DNA of 64,000 nucleotides from Lagopus muta. Taxonomy: Eukaryota > Chordata > Aves > Galliformes > Phasianidae. The stretch's first letter is position 1, and the number at the start of each line of letters is the position of its first letter. The stretch covers positions 68,532,032 through 68,596,031 of the forward strand of contig NC_064433.1 in the NCBI RefSeq assembly GCF_023343835.1. Direction: 5' to 3'. The translations under genes and the position numbers were made by a program. Of the stretch, positions 14,170 to 26,593 are shown one piece after another. The notes beneath the pieces were generated by a model. It did not search any database. It worked only from the letters and a program-made list of their open reading frames with translations, and was not told the origin of the DNA.

Positions 14170-16462
14170 GTCTTGAAACATTAAAGCAAGTTTTATTATA
14201 GAGAATAGTTTACATTACACTCATTTATTAAAACCTAAGGACATCTTTATAAAAACTACTGTATATAAAGACAAGAGCAGTGCAATAGCAGTGTAAAACA
14301 CATTTTTGGTTTACTTGGCAACCACTTTAGAAAGACAACATGATTCATAATATGAAGTTAAGTATGCTGCAAAAAACAGGACAGGTTTAGATCAAAAACT
14401 AGATTAGCAAATCACTGACACTGGCACATATTGATTTCAAACATCGAGTGTTATGTAAACAGTATTATCGTCAGCATATCAATAGTGAGAAATCACTGTA
14501 ACCCTAGAATTTCTAGTTTGCTTAATTAGCCTAAAATTTGACTGTAGACTATTAAAATGGACTATTGTACTGTATCTATTATCTTCTTAGTGATTTACTA
14601 CTTATATAAAAAGAGGACTAGAAAAAAATGTCTGTCTTACGCAATCTTCAAATTAGAATTTTCAAGGATGAGAAAATATGGTTCCTTCCAGTGAGTTGGT
14701 TGGGTTTTGGGTTTTGTTTCAGTTGTCCTTATTTTTCATACATCACCACCGGTAATTAAATAGAACTGGCTTCAAAAATTGCTTTGATGCATTATTTGAA
14801 CACTTCTGCAAGTGGACAGTCCTCGTATAGAAATTACAACCATAGTAAAACTATTAAAAACAGTTATCTAAAATAGCTGCTACAATATGCTGATGTATAC
14901 ATTAAAAGGCCAGGTTGTTATCACTTTCTGTTTTTTTTGTACAATCGATAACCAGGCACAAAATATGGTTAATTACAACACCAAGTCCTGCACAAGCTGT
15001 ATTACGTATCTTTTTATGTTCTATGTTACGCACAGCAATTATTAAGAAGTTGGACACTCAGTTCTTGGTAAAAAGTAGGAGAGAAGATGAGTTGGATGAG
15101 GAAGAAGGCTTCTGGAACACAAATGTAATTAACAGCCACTGAAGTAGCTGCCATTGGTGTGCAGGGCGAACAATGAAATTATGCACTTTTTGTTAATTTT
15201 ATATCCCTTGTTTTCCAAACTATATCAAGATGGAAACTGAGAAATATATTTTAGCCTACGTCTTTTCTTTTAGGGAGAGATCGTGTTTGAACCAGGCTCT
15301 TTCTGCAGAAATACTTGAATGATTCATTGCAGTTCATCTGGTACACCACGATTACTTTGGTCAGGTGAATGCATGGCACTATCAGACCTCTGCTATACAG
15401 AAGTTTGGCATGTTCAGGCTACCTTTTGTCTAGCAGTGCTCTTCTGCAACATCTTGTCAGTATGGGGAATCAGTGTGGGAGAAGGGCTGACAGAAGTCAA
15501 GGTTGGGAAATGTGTATGCACTGCTTCCCTTTAGTTTAAGGCCCAGCAAGCATTAGTCTTATTCAAGGTCTATTCTGCAAAACTAGGTAGGCTATCAGGT
15601 GATTATAGCAACACAGTTGATGCACATCATCAGCTACAATGTGGATTTATCCATAAATTAATTGGTAGGCAAAATCAGAACTTCAGCCAGAGAGTATCTA
15701 CCTTATATAAACTGGCTTTGTATGTAGAATCAAAGGAAAACAAAGAAAACTGCTCATCAATTACAAGGTATACATGTACTAGAAGTAAAGCATAAAACTG
15801 CTCATTAATAACGCACAATTCCCAGAGGGAAAAAAACCCTTACAAAATACAGTAATTCACACAAATCAGTATCTAATACAAATTCTTCCATGAACATAAG
15901 TTTTTACAAAGCTCTCTGTGGCCCATTGCCTCACAATGAAAGAAGATGCTGACAGAAGGCCAAAGGAGCAAACACCTACTGCAAAACACCAATGTGGGAC
16001 TGACTGCTGTAGGCATAGATACTTTGGTGGCTGTCTGCAAGGGATTGTGAATCTTGGAGTTAATGTGGAAGTGGGAGAGGACATGATGCCTGCAGAGGCA
16101 TGGACAGTGTTGTTTCCAGCTACTTGGCTTCCTTGCTGTTCTTGCAAGGTGGCCCTGCTAGCATCAGCATGTGTCCTCAATAGGAGAGATCTGCCAACTC
16201 TCAGAGCTCAGCTTATTCCCCTGCTGAAGCTCCAGGCTCCCACGATAGAGCCACTGGGGCTGTGCTGATATCTGCAAGCTACTTATGGTGCTTGTTTGCA
16301 GGAGATTCTTTTTTGTTCCCAGCTGAAGTTCCTTAATTCTTCTGCCATGCACTAATGAAATGTTCTTGTGAAAAACTAAGGTCCGCTGTGTTTGGAGTGA
16401 AACAAGGTTTAAAAAGTACTGACTGCTTTTTATTTGAAGTGCTGCAAAGAAGAACACACATT
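14170..16462 (-). other. SHISAL1: Proposed terminal exon of SHISAL1: last stop base and 3'UTR
   Basis: Reading the minus strand, a strong acceptor (CTGCCCTCTCTCTTCGCAG) ends at 16463 and the next base is A. Joined to the TG left by exon 3 this makes TGA, so coding ends with the first base of this exon. The next 2.3 kb is free of CR1 and other recognised repeats, is AT-rich, and ends with two AATAAA signals at 14229-14224 and 14197-14192. All of this fits a long vertebrate 3'UTR. A second acceptor-like CAG lies 21 nt further in (16444-16442). A further AATAAA is only about 28 nt into the exon (16434-16429). The assignment rests on splice-site logic across a 26-kb intron; no transcript evidence is available here. 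The 3' boundary is approximate. Confidence 0.6.
14192..14229 (-). terminator. SHISAL1: Paired AATAAA polyadenylation signals, minus strand
   Basis: On the minus strand AATAAA occurs at 14229-14224 and again at 14197-14192, with T-rich sequence following. Cleavage would be expected about 10-30 nt past the second signal, near 14165-14182. Their position at the end of a repeat-free 2.3-kb block supports the proposed 3'UTR end. Confidence 0.5.
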
Positions 16463-19400
16463 CTGCGAAGAGAGAGGGCAGCCAGGCTTCTGCTTACCTA
16501 GAGCAAGACGGAGCCTAATACCTGCAGGCTGACATACTTATCTGCAGCATTTGAGTTCTTGGTAGTTAGTTGTTGCCTGCCTCTGTACAGAGGTACTCTG
16601 CTTTTTTTTTATTTTTATTTTTGCCAGTTGGATTGCAAAGAAAAGGGACTTGAGCATATCAGTATCCTCTTCAGATCTTCTTTGGAGACCAGGCACTCCT
16701 ATGCTCTCTAGTCCTGCTGGCTCCCCCAGCAGTAATTGTTCCTGGGGAATTCAGTTGCATACTGTCATGCACTTCAGTAGCTATGAATTAGTTCAGATCT
16801 CTCAGGAATCTATCCCTTTGGAGTTCACCTTAAGACTAAAATGCTCTGAAATCAAAAAGGCTAAAAAAATAAAAATAAAAAAATACTTATTCACAAGGTG
16901 CTTCTTTATACTCACTGGCAAAGTGTTCTTCATGCTGGTTGTACAATCAAATATGTCATTATCATAAAATTACTTGCATCCATGGGACAAAAGATTAGGC
17001 AGGAAAAATTAATGTGGTATTAGCGTGACACTGTGTTGCAATTTTTAGATGAACTCTGCTTAGTTGTCATTGCCAGATTTTCCACACATAGATCTTAACA
17101 AATGATTACATTTCACAGAATTTGTTTGTGTAATTGATATTGTGTGATTCTTAAGTAAGCCTGTCCTGTGGAAAGTTAAGTTAAGCTATCATAACTTAGT
17201 GACCAAGTACTCCATGTCCTTCTGTGGCAGCATCATTGCTCTTTTGACTTACAAGTGAACTCTTAGATTTGAGAGGGATAAACTCTGACACCAGTCAGGG
17301 CTGAGGGAATTGGGTTATTGCCTTGTAAAGCAAAGGGACAATGGTATTATTGCTTTTGTAATACAAAGGTTGTTGCTTGTCTTCTACTATTCTTTCAGCT
17401 TCAAGGAGTATGGGGGAGGAATGGGGTGTCTGTTGCTTCTTAATAAAATCTCCCCTCTTCAGAAAAGCATGTGAAGCTGAAGCTGAGATGTATTCAGGTG
17501 TTTGATATCAGATGCTATCCTGCAGTTTGATTGGTATTAAAGGCTTCACATACCTTGTTATGCATGACAACGTGGGGACGGCCAGCATCTACTCTATTGC
17601 GACGAAGTAATCACCAGAGAACTTTGGAAAAACTCACATTCCTTATTCCGACATTTAGATTAGGCTCAAATGGCAATAGATGGATGGGGAGGCAAAGAAA
17701 AGTTATGTACCAAAGGTTTGTCTTGTGATCTTTTTCCACCTTTGTCCAGATTTGCCAGAGCAACTTTATTTTCTTCCTACTGAGCACTTTCTCAGACATT
17801 ATGTTTCCTTTCAAAGATAATATTGTTGGTCTAAAATTAAAATATTGCTTACGGACTACTGTCTTCTGGAAATTCTTCCTACATTGTTTGCCTATAGAGG
17901 TTGTCTGAAAGATGTTTCTCTCCAGGTGACTTGGTCAACCTCCATCTGGTCCTTTTTCTCTCTCTGCTTCTATCCACCATTTTTTAAGCTCTTGTCATTG
18001 AATTGTTTCCTTGAAAGCTGCTCCATGGAGTCTGATCTTACCTCTCCCATCCTGAGGCACATCAATATACTTTTCTGGAAGACACAAAAGACACAGGTTC
18101 CCACAACGCTTTGTAAGCATTCAGCATCAAAGTACTTTCTGTAAAGATAAAAGCGTAGTATTCTCAGGTGTGGATTTAATCTGGGAAGGTAGCAAAAGAG
18201 CAAGGAAATGGGTGAGAAAGAAACTACAGACACTCAGATCTGAGGTAAATCAGATATATAATATATACAATAATCAGATTATATTCCAAAACTCTTTTTT
18301 TCTATGTGTATGTGGGTTACTGTTTCACATTGCTGAGCCACCTTCTACCTGTGTGATGAAAAGATAAAATATTTACCTAAAAGGTAGCAACTGCTCGATT
18401 CTTCATTTCCAGTGCAAGGTGTCCACTCTGACAGTACAAAGTGCAGAGGACTTCCTTTTGCAACTATAAATTTACTTTGAAGTAAATTTTACTTGCCTAC
18501 ACAATCTTACTTTTGCTGTTTACATGAGCAAAAGGTATTCCTGTGACCATATTGTAAATGCCTTTAGCAAATATCCTGGAGTTTTCCTCTTGCACTTGTT
18601 ACCAAGGTACGCATCAGATCAAGAACAGACGGATTACTCCAACCTCAATTCCTTTCATATGATGAGAAAATGCTGTTTTTTTCTACTTCTGCATATATAA
18701 ATGACTGTATGTTATAGCTATGCTTTCCTTACGGAACTGTTGTGTTTATTTTTTTGCTCACAACAAAAACAACGGTGTAACTCCACCTATCTTCACCTTG
18801 TGCTGAGTGTGTAATTATGTGATACAGGAACTGTGATACATGTATAAGTTGCTTAACAAAGAAAGTGTTGAGATAGACGGGGACTGCTAATCATAACGAT
18901 AAACTGAAGTGATGCATCTGCTTGCTTGAGTAGGAAAGCATTAAGGGTATGAGTAGAAGCTGTTGGAGGCACAATTAGGTATCCTAGTAACAGCAATACT
19001 TTATTAACTTCTCCCAGCAGATTTCTTTGTGTACTGGGTATTCCCAAGTCCATGCACTACATTATACATGTTGCATTTCATTAACGTATAAAACACAAAG
19101 AAACATCTAGTTCAGACAGCAGAATATCCATGGGAATCAGAGTGCTTGAGGTTATCTATCTACCCATCAAATCTGTTTGGTGTATGAGGCAGTATATGCT
19201 CACTATATCCTTGATAACCTTATTCATATTAGAAATAGAGCAAAAGTATTTTGGATTCTGTTTTTTCACTGTTCTTTTTTGACAAAAATGGCCACTAACA
19301 AATCTGCAGACCTGCCTCTCTGAAGGCAGAAGTTTAAAAGTAAGTTTGCTTGTATCTAGAAAAGAACTTCCTGACACTTGGCTATCACTAATTTAATAAA

Positions 19401-19540
19401 CAGCCGAAAGAGGGGAAAAAGAAGAGTGAGAGCATGTGCCATGGCTTGGAGCCACCTGTGACCTTTACAACACCTTCGGTACCTTCTTTTCACTCTTTTG
19501 TGGAGTGCTGCATGGGCTATAGCTCAGATTGGATCAGACC

Positions 19541-19870
19541 CATAGAATCACAGAGATGTAGAATATCCTGAGTTGGAAGAGACCCTCACAAACCACTCAG
19601 ACAAAATTCTGGCTCCACCCAAACTCCAAACCCTATGGCTGAGAGTGCTGCCAAGATGCTTCTAGAACTCCAGCAGCTTGGGTCCATGCACACTGCCCTG
19701 GGGAGCCTATTCCAGGGCCTGACTACCCTTTTCTTAACCCCCAACCTGACTCTCCCCTGATGCAGCTCCATGCCATTCCCTCGGATGCTGTCACTGTCCC
19801 CAGAAAGAAGAGATCAGTGCTGCCCCTCTGCTCCCCGTGTGAGGAAACTGTAGGCTGCCATGAAGCCAGC
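19541..19870 (-). mobile_element. CR1 LINE, 3' end fragment
   Basis: The minus strand reads as the CR1 3' region. On the plus strand it starts at AGAATCACAGAGATGTAGAA, then shows the antisense of the CR1 3'UTR (GGAGCCTATTCCAGGGCCTG, CTCCATGCCATTCCCTCGGA) and fades near 19870. Confidence 0.88.
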
Positions 19871-20500
19871 CTCTTGCACCAAGAAGGAGGCACCCGCTCT
19901 CTGTTCCCCCAGCTCTGGCTGTGGCTGGTGGAACTGAGCCCAGTCAGCACAGACGCCAGGCTAAGTGTCGCTGCTAAAGGTGCAACTCTCTGCTTACAAC
20001 CTGTTGAGTGGCACACAGGCCCAGTAAATTCCAATTCATGACCATGTTCTGTTTCCTCTCAGCTTGACCCATGCCCTAGAATGAGAAGTGTATGGGGGCA
20101 GTAACTGCAGGTTGGACTGATGATGGACCAGTCAAACTGGGAGGTTTGACAACAGTGGGATCATTGGAAATGCTTGCATTTTCCTAAGGGAAAGAAATGC
20201 CAATTTCTATGGTTAGCTAGAGTGCTTTCGGCAACAAAACCTTGTCTTGTGGTCTCTTCTATTGGGTTTTTACATATTAAGAGTTGATGCACTTGGAGCT
20301 GGCTCAGCTTGCTGTCACTCACTAGCACAGGTCACCATCCACGTGTTACCCAGACTGCCATTATTATGGCTCTGCCTGGCTGCTCAGGGGACAGACCCGT
20401 CATGCTGCATCCATTCACACTGACAGACAAGGAAGTAGCTAGCTAAGAAATTGCCTCTATCTTCACAGCAATGGCTTTGCAAAGCGGTTTAGCTCCACTG

Positions 20501-20522
20501 AAAAAAAAAAAAAAAAAAAAAA
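20501..20522. repeat. Poly(A) tract, 22 bases
   Basis: An uninterrupted A run with no recognised retrocopy body on its 5' side. Confidence 0.9.
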
Positions 20523-20700
20523 GACATCCATTAATAACAAAAGAGTGATGCAGAGCCTCTGGAGAGAAGGCTTTTTGGGGGAACTTTTTTCATTTTCTGA
20601 CAAATGAAGTAAACAGTTGCCACATTCCTGGTTCCAAGGCCTCTTGCAAAGTTCGTGTTCACATAAAAACACTATCAATCACTACAGCTCCACCAGAGCC

Positions 20701-20754
20701 GAGATAACAAAGCAAACACCCTCTGCTGAGATAACAAAGTGAACAGCCTCTGCA
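20701..20754. repeat. 27-bp tandem duplication
   Basis: GAGATAACAAAGCAAACACC (20701 onwards) is repeated from 20728 as GAGATAACAAAGTGAACAGC. Each unit carries one GATA-type AGATAA site. Only a few mismatches separate the two units. Confidence 0.8.
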
Positions 20755-22659
20755 ATGTCCTCTTCTCTCTCTGGTATAAAATTGTATTATGCTGATCAAA
20801 CACACCCTCCCTGATCTCAAGGTTCCGGTGCAATGCCTTCAGCTCTGCTTGTTTGGGAAGTGGAGGAAAAGCTTTTCATAGGAGGAGCTCAGATGCTGGA
20901 CTAACAGACAGCTTTCAGCAGCAGGAAACCCTGTGTGGATGCACTGATTGTTATAGGCACCAGGCATGTCCTCCTTTCCCATAAATGGAAGGACAAGAGA
21001 GAACAATGCACAATGCACCAGAGTCTGAAAAAAAGCCTCACAAGTTTGAAAGGAAAGGATATGGAAAATGAATTGCAGGACAAGTACCAAATGAAAAGCC
21101 ATTCAGTTGTCTAAATATATTGCAAAGCAGAAAGAAATAGAACATAATCTAATCCCTCTGCCTAAGGAGTATGCAAAAAAAAAACCAAAAAAAAAAAAGG
21201 AAAATAGTTTTCATGGCTTGGCATCTGTACTGTACTGTCCAATGATTGCATTATACAAGGCAAACAACACAACATCCAAAATGTATGCTAAAAGAATGCT
21301 CAGGTTACCAATTCTAAATCTTAAAAGGTATGAAATGCAAGAACTTAAGACTGCCTCTGCAGTCTTAATTTGGCCCCCTTGTTTGGGTAAAGAAAAGCAG
21401 AAAGCCTCAGACTTTAGATAGGGCTTGTCTCCTTTCTTTGGGAAAACTTTTCTTTCTTTGGGAGAGCACCAAAATAGCTGAGTGAATCACTTTTTTCCAG
21501 TGTAGTGGCAGCACTTCAGACACAACTAACATTTGCTTCAGGTTGGAGCAGTAGTCTGAAGAGGCCACAAATATTGTTCTTCTGAGCTATGAGCATTTCA
21601 ACATCAGGCAGTGGCATGGGATGTTGCTATCTTGACATGGAGGAGCATCAGTGTGGCCCTTGTTTTCAGCCCCAGGCTGTGATTTCTTGCTGGCTTACAT
21701 CGCCTCTGGGGCCCCACAGATTCTCCCATGCATCATAGTACCTTCAGGGGGTCTGATAAAAGGGCTGCCTTTAAATGGAGGCAAATTGGTTTTGTTACAA
21801 TCTTTACACAAAATTACTGCTGTCACTGGTAGCCATTGCTAATGTTTCTAAAATACCAGTTGGCTCAGGGCAGAGACATCTGCTGCTTAAGAGTTTAAAC
21901 AAAACCCAGGCACTGGAAATTTTTGACTTGAGAAACAGACTGATTTTTCAACTCGTATGTTCTTTCTGCTTTAGCTGACAATTCTGCAAAGGTGGAAATG
22001 TCTCAAAGTGTTTGAAAGCCAATAACTCGGGAAGTGTTAGGGATTAAATGGAATGAATATGTAGCAAATGTCAGATTGATCAGAGTGAAGTTTATTCCTC
22101 AGCTGCAGGACTAGGAAAAAGAGGCTGACAAAACCAGAAGCTTCTGTCCTGTTAGGTGTATTCTTGGCAGGTGGGGGCACCTAAATGAGGCCAACTGAGA
22201 ATTGGGCCCTTTGCTAAGCAGTCACAAATGCCTGAGAAATTGCTGTACATGAGCTGTTAAGAAACACCCTGGGACTTACTGACAGGCCCACAAGCCCAGG
22301 GGGGCATGGGACTGAGGGTATGCTGAATTCTGCTGGAGTGTTTTGGAGGGTATCCTTTTTGAGGCATACACCAACTGCATTAAGCTGGTGGCCCATGATT
22401 AACCCAATGCACATGTGAGTGGTGATTAGAAAGGTTACTACATGCTCTGGACTAAGCGTAGATGGAGAAATGTGAATCACAGTTCTGGGGTGTTTAGCAC
22501 TCTGGTGTCAGAGTGCTTAGCAAATTGAACAGTTCCCTGCTGGTTTAAGAGAGACCTTACTGGGATTTCTCTGCCTTGCCCTTCTTGAGGACATAACCTG
22601 CTCTTTTGTCCTCATAGCTCATGAGCCACCATCTTGATTCAAGAGCATCAGCAAAAGGC

Positions 22660-22870
22660 AGGTATTTTTACTCAAAGGGTGGTGACACAGTGGAACAGGT
22701 TGCCAGAGAGATTGTTAATGCTCCATCCCTGGAGGCATTAACATGGAGCCCTGGATATGGCTCTGGGCAGCTTGGTCTAGTGGTTGGCACCCTGTACATA
22801 GCAGGGGAGTTGAAACTAGATGATCTTTACGGTCCTTTTCATCCTAGACCATTCTGTGATTCTATGATTT
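22660..22870 (+). mobile_element. CR1 LINE, 3' end fragment
   Basis: The stretch shows CR1 3' sequence: GTGGAACAGGTTGCCAGAGA, CTCCATCCCTGGAGGCATTA, GAAACTAGATGATCTTTACG, and the terminus CTGTGATTCTATGATT. Confidence 0.9.
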
Positions 22871-23136
22871 GCAATGGGGATCAGCTGTGGATTGGAAGAC
22901 ATTGCATTTATCTGTTGTGTTCTGGAAGGCTGAGGCCTACTGATAAGTCTTCTGCAATGTGCTCAGAAGGGTGCTGGCATGTGCCCAGGACTTCAACACC
23001 AGGCGAGAAAACTTTTTCTGGGGTGGGTTCACTGCAGTCCTACTGAAGCAAATCGTAAAAGTGAATTCTCTGTTAGCTGTCTTCAATACTGGAGCATTGC
23101 AGCAGTACATTCAACAGTAGCAATTACTGCCAACAG

Positions 23137-23665
23137 AATCACAGAATCACAGAGACACCAAGGTTGGAAAAGATCTTCAAGATCACCCAGTCCAACCATC
23201 CACTATCACCCATAGTTCTCACTAAACCATGTCCCTCAACACAAAATCCAAGCGTCCCTTGAACACCTCCAGGGTCAGTGACTCCACTGCCCCCCTGGGC
23301 AGCCCATTCCAGTGCCTGACCACTCTTTCAGAAAAGTAGCATTTCCTAATGTCCAGCCTAAATCTCCCCTGCTGCAGCTCAAAGCCATTCCCTCTAGTCC
23401 TATCACCAGTTACGCGAGAGAAGAGGCTGACCCCAGCTCACTGTAACTTCCCTTCAGGTATTTGTAGAGAGCAGTAAGGTCTCCCCTGAGCCTCCTCTTC
23501 TCCAGACTGAACATTCCCAGCTCCTTCAGCAGCTTCTCATAAGCCCTGTGCTCCAGGCCCCTCGCCAGCTTCATCGCCTTTCTTTGAACCCACTCCAGAG
23601 CCTCAATGTCTTTCTTGCAGTGAGGGGCCCAAAACTGGACACATACTCGAGAGTACTCAAGCCTC
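23137..23665 (-). mobile_element. CR1 LINE, 0.5-kb 3' fragment, fairly young
   Basis: The antisense of the CR1 3' end starts with the duplicated AGAATCAC terminus at 23137. It runs through CAAGATCACCCAGTCCAACC and CCTCCTCTTCTCCAGACTGA to the C-terminal ORF2 region near 23665. Divergence from the CR1 consensus appears low compared with most copies here. Confidence 0.93.
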
Positions 23666-24922
23666 AGTGCTTGAGAATACTTACAGTGCTTGAGAAAGGA
23701 CTACGCACAAAAGTTCAGAGCTTTTTGGTAAGCAGAGCTTGGGATGTGCTTGGATCCCAGGTCTGCTATTAATTAAGCTAACAGAGAAAACGGGTTTTAG
23801 TAATATTTATGATTGCACAAATTAAATACATCTTCTGTCCCATCAGTGGGGCTGGGTGGGAAAGGAATGAAGATGAACAGGATACAGTTTTTTCTGTATT
23901 TTACTAAAGGCTATGTTTTAAAATACTCACCAAGCATAGTGTATTGAAATCAATAGAGTGGCTAACATAAATATGTATTACTTACTGTGAATAATGGTTC
24001 CTGAACTGTGAATGATGATTTCTGAAGTAATTCTGTGCTTCTGAAATGTGTACTTTTCAATTAGTAGTCATGTGTTTCATCTGATAGTTTCTGGCAGATA
24101 CTCCCCAACACAACTCTCCTGGACCTCTCAGCTGGGGAGACATTGAGTATTTTTGAAGGAAATATGAAGTGTTCAAACTTCTGATTTATGAGCATTGAAT
24201 AGAGAGACAGATGAAGGTTTGAAGCATAAATTGAAAGATGATCACTGAAAACTCTATGTGTTTTCCCTCACTGAAGTACATTGATTCTTTAATGACTTGA
24301 ATTTTTTTCTTCCTTCTATTAAAGCTATTAAAAATATATGTATACTCCAGACATCCTGGGACTACCAAAGCATCTTAGATGTGTGGATCACCACCTGTAA
24401 GTAAAATGGAAGCAAGCTGGACTGCCTGATTTGCCTTCTGAAATCCTCCATTCACCATCAATGTCTGATAAGCTGGATCAGCTGAAGATACAATTCCTCT
24501 GGCTGGTTGTTGCCCAGATTTCCTGCAGGCTGATGTGTGGCAGCTATTAAATAACTGATGTACTTGAAGGCCAATTAATTTGCATAGTTCACAAGAAAAA
24601 ATGGTTTTATTATGTGCAGTTTGAACTACTTCTGATTTTTGTCAAGACTTCAAGGAGTTCTGATGACAAACTCAGTAGGAGTATGTAGTTAACAGATTTC
24701 TTGTTCTATTTGAGCCTGGGGTCATTCTCACGTGTTTTCTTACACTGTATGTACATATGCAGTGCCAAACGTTTCTCCCCTCTCTTGTGAAGTCCCAGTG
24801 GCTCAGAGGCATGACGAGTGCATCCCCTGAGCCTATACCCCAGGCACAGTTACACTGCAGGTGCTTCATGCCCCCGTAAATGGGCAGTGGATGGGCGCTC
24901 TTTGGGGCAGGCCTTAACATTC

Positions 24923-24940
24923 TTTTTTTTTTTTTTTTTT
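24923..24940. repeat. Poly(T) tract, 18 bases
   Basis: An uninterrupted T run; no retrocopy body recognised in the flanking sequence. Confidence 0.9.
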
Positions 24941-26569
24941 AATTAAAACAGTAAATGCTCTTTGAAACCCTTTAAAAAAGTCTGAGAACCTTTTTGAATA
25001 TTTTTATGTCAGTGTTAAATGGTCTGAATGATTTGAATGTCCCCAATTTCAGCTCATCCCAGTTTCCCAAAAGCTGATGTTACGGGCTTTCAAGATCTGT
25101 TTCCACAAAGGGGCTGTGACATACATAAGATATTCAAGTGTTCTTTGCATTTGCAGAGCTCTAACACAGCAGTGTCAGATGTAACTCTAAAATCCAAGAG
25201 AACACAATGAGAAGTACAAGAGGCTTTACAAGAGCATGCCCTTCTATGTAAAATTGAAGTACACGATATGAGAAAAAGGCTCCTTTCATGCTGGCTGACA
25301 ATTTGAATTTAACAGTTCCATAAAATTTATAGGATGATGCATATGGTTTAGGAGTTGACATTAATTGAACTGCCCAGAAAAGATGCCAAGTGAATGAAAA
25401 ATGAGGTCATACGTAAGTATTGTAGGTAGATGTATAGGAGTATGAGTACACACACATATATTTGTATGTACACCTGCATACTGCATTAACATTTTGCCTA
25501 GTATTCATAATTTATATTCACCAGGCTGACAAGTTCTGTAAATACCCTGACAGATTCTTTATGTAAGTGGACACACAGTATAGAAACTAGCCCTGTTTCT
25601 TCATAAAATTCAAGAAGGACTGACTGAACTAAATAAAAGTGGGCTAATCTTCATCTGGTGACTAGCCCGGTCCTGGCATCCTATCTCTTTTTGCCCTTGT
25701 GATCTTTACCATCTTGGCATCAGCCAGACGCCACTTATTAGAATTGCTGCCTGGCACTTCCTGAAGGCCAACAGTGGATTAAACTCCTATATTCCTGGAA
25801 ATGGAGCATTGGAATCTTCTGAAGCAGTTTAGATTTGAGTGTGCTTGTGCTATCTGTAGAGCTGTAAGGTTCTGACTTCTTTCAACTTCTGTGGAGGTCA
25901 ATAAAACCAAAAGACATTGAATTTGCAGAATAATTACATTAGAAGCAGATTTTTTTTCTAGATTCCACCAGAAAGAAGGCAGCAGGGTTGGTTTGCAAAG
26001 CAAAGATAAATGTACTGCTTGAATCTCAGCTGGATCATCCACAATGGCTCCTAGCGCAGTGGAACAGTCCAAGCTCTTCATTCCTTGCTAGCAGGGTGGG
26101 TATGCAGGGATTGAGGGCTGCATGGTTGCTTGTAGAGGGAGGTGGCCAAATCCGGTATCACCCAGCAGCCAGGGAGGTCCCGGGTCCCTCTGCATGCTGG
26201 ATGCACTTCTCAGTTCCCACTTCACATCAGCCCTTGTTTGGCTTCCTCAGTTATGCTCCTCTCTTGCTCTTGTTTCCATCCTTTTTTCTCTCCTGTATGT
26301 TGAAGAACTTCTAGAGCTCTCATTTCGCCTCCAAGAGGGCTGGAGCAATGTGCATGTGCTGTGTTCCTTAGCCCTGTCTGAGTCTGAACTTGCTCCAGCT
26401 GCAGAATGGTCAGTGGAGAAGAATTCCAATGCAGCACTGGAATTCTGATCCCCAAACCTCAGGGTTTTACATTTGCTCTTTGTTAAATCCACTTTTTAAA
26501 ATTTATCTTGGCAGCATACAGGAAATCCATTCATTTCTAGAAATTAAATGCTTATTGGTGACATATGGG

Positions 26570-26593
26570 AAAAAAAAAAAAAAAAAAAAAAAA
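26570..26593. repeat. Poly(A) tract, 24 bases
   Basis: An uninterrupted A run with no recognisable processed transcript upstream. Confidence 0.9.

Noticed and set aside
20501..26593. Poly(A)/poly(T) tracts as tails of processed pseudogenes or tRNA-derived SINEs
   Set aside because: No retrocopy body, target duplication or tRNA-like promoter boxes recognised next to them; such elements are rare in birds.
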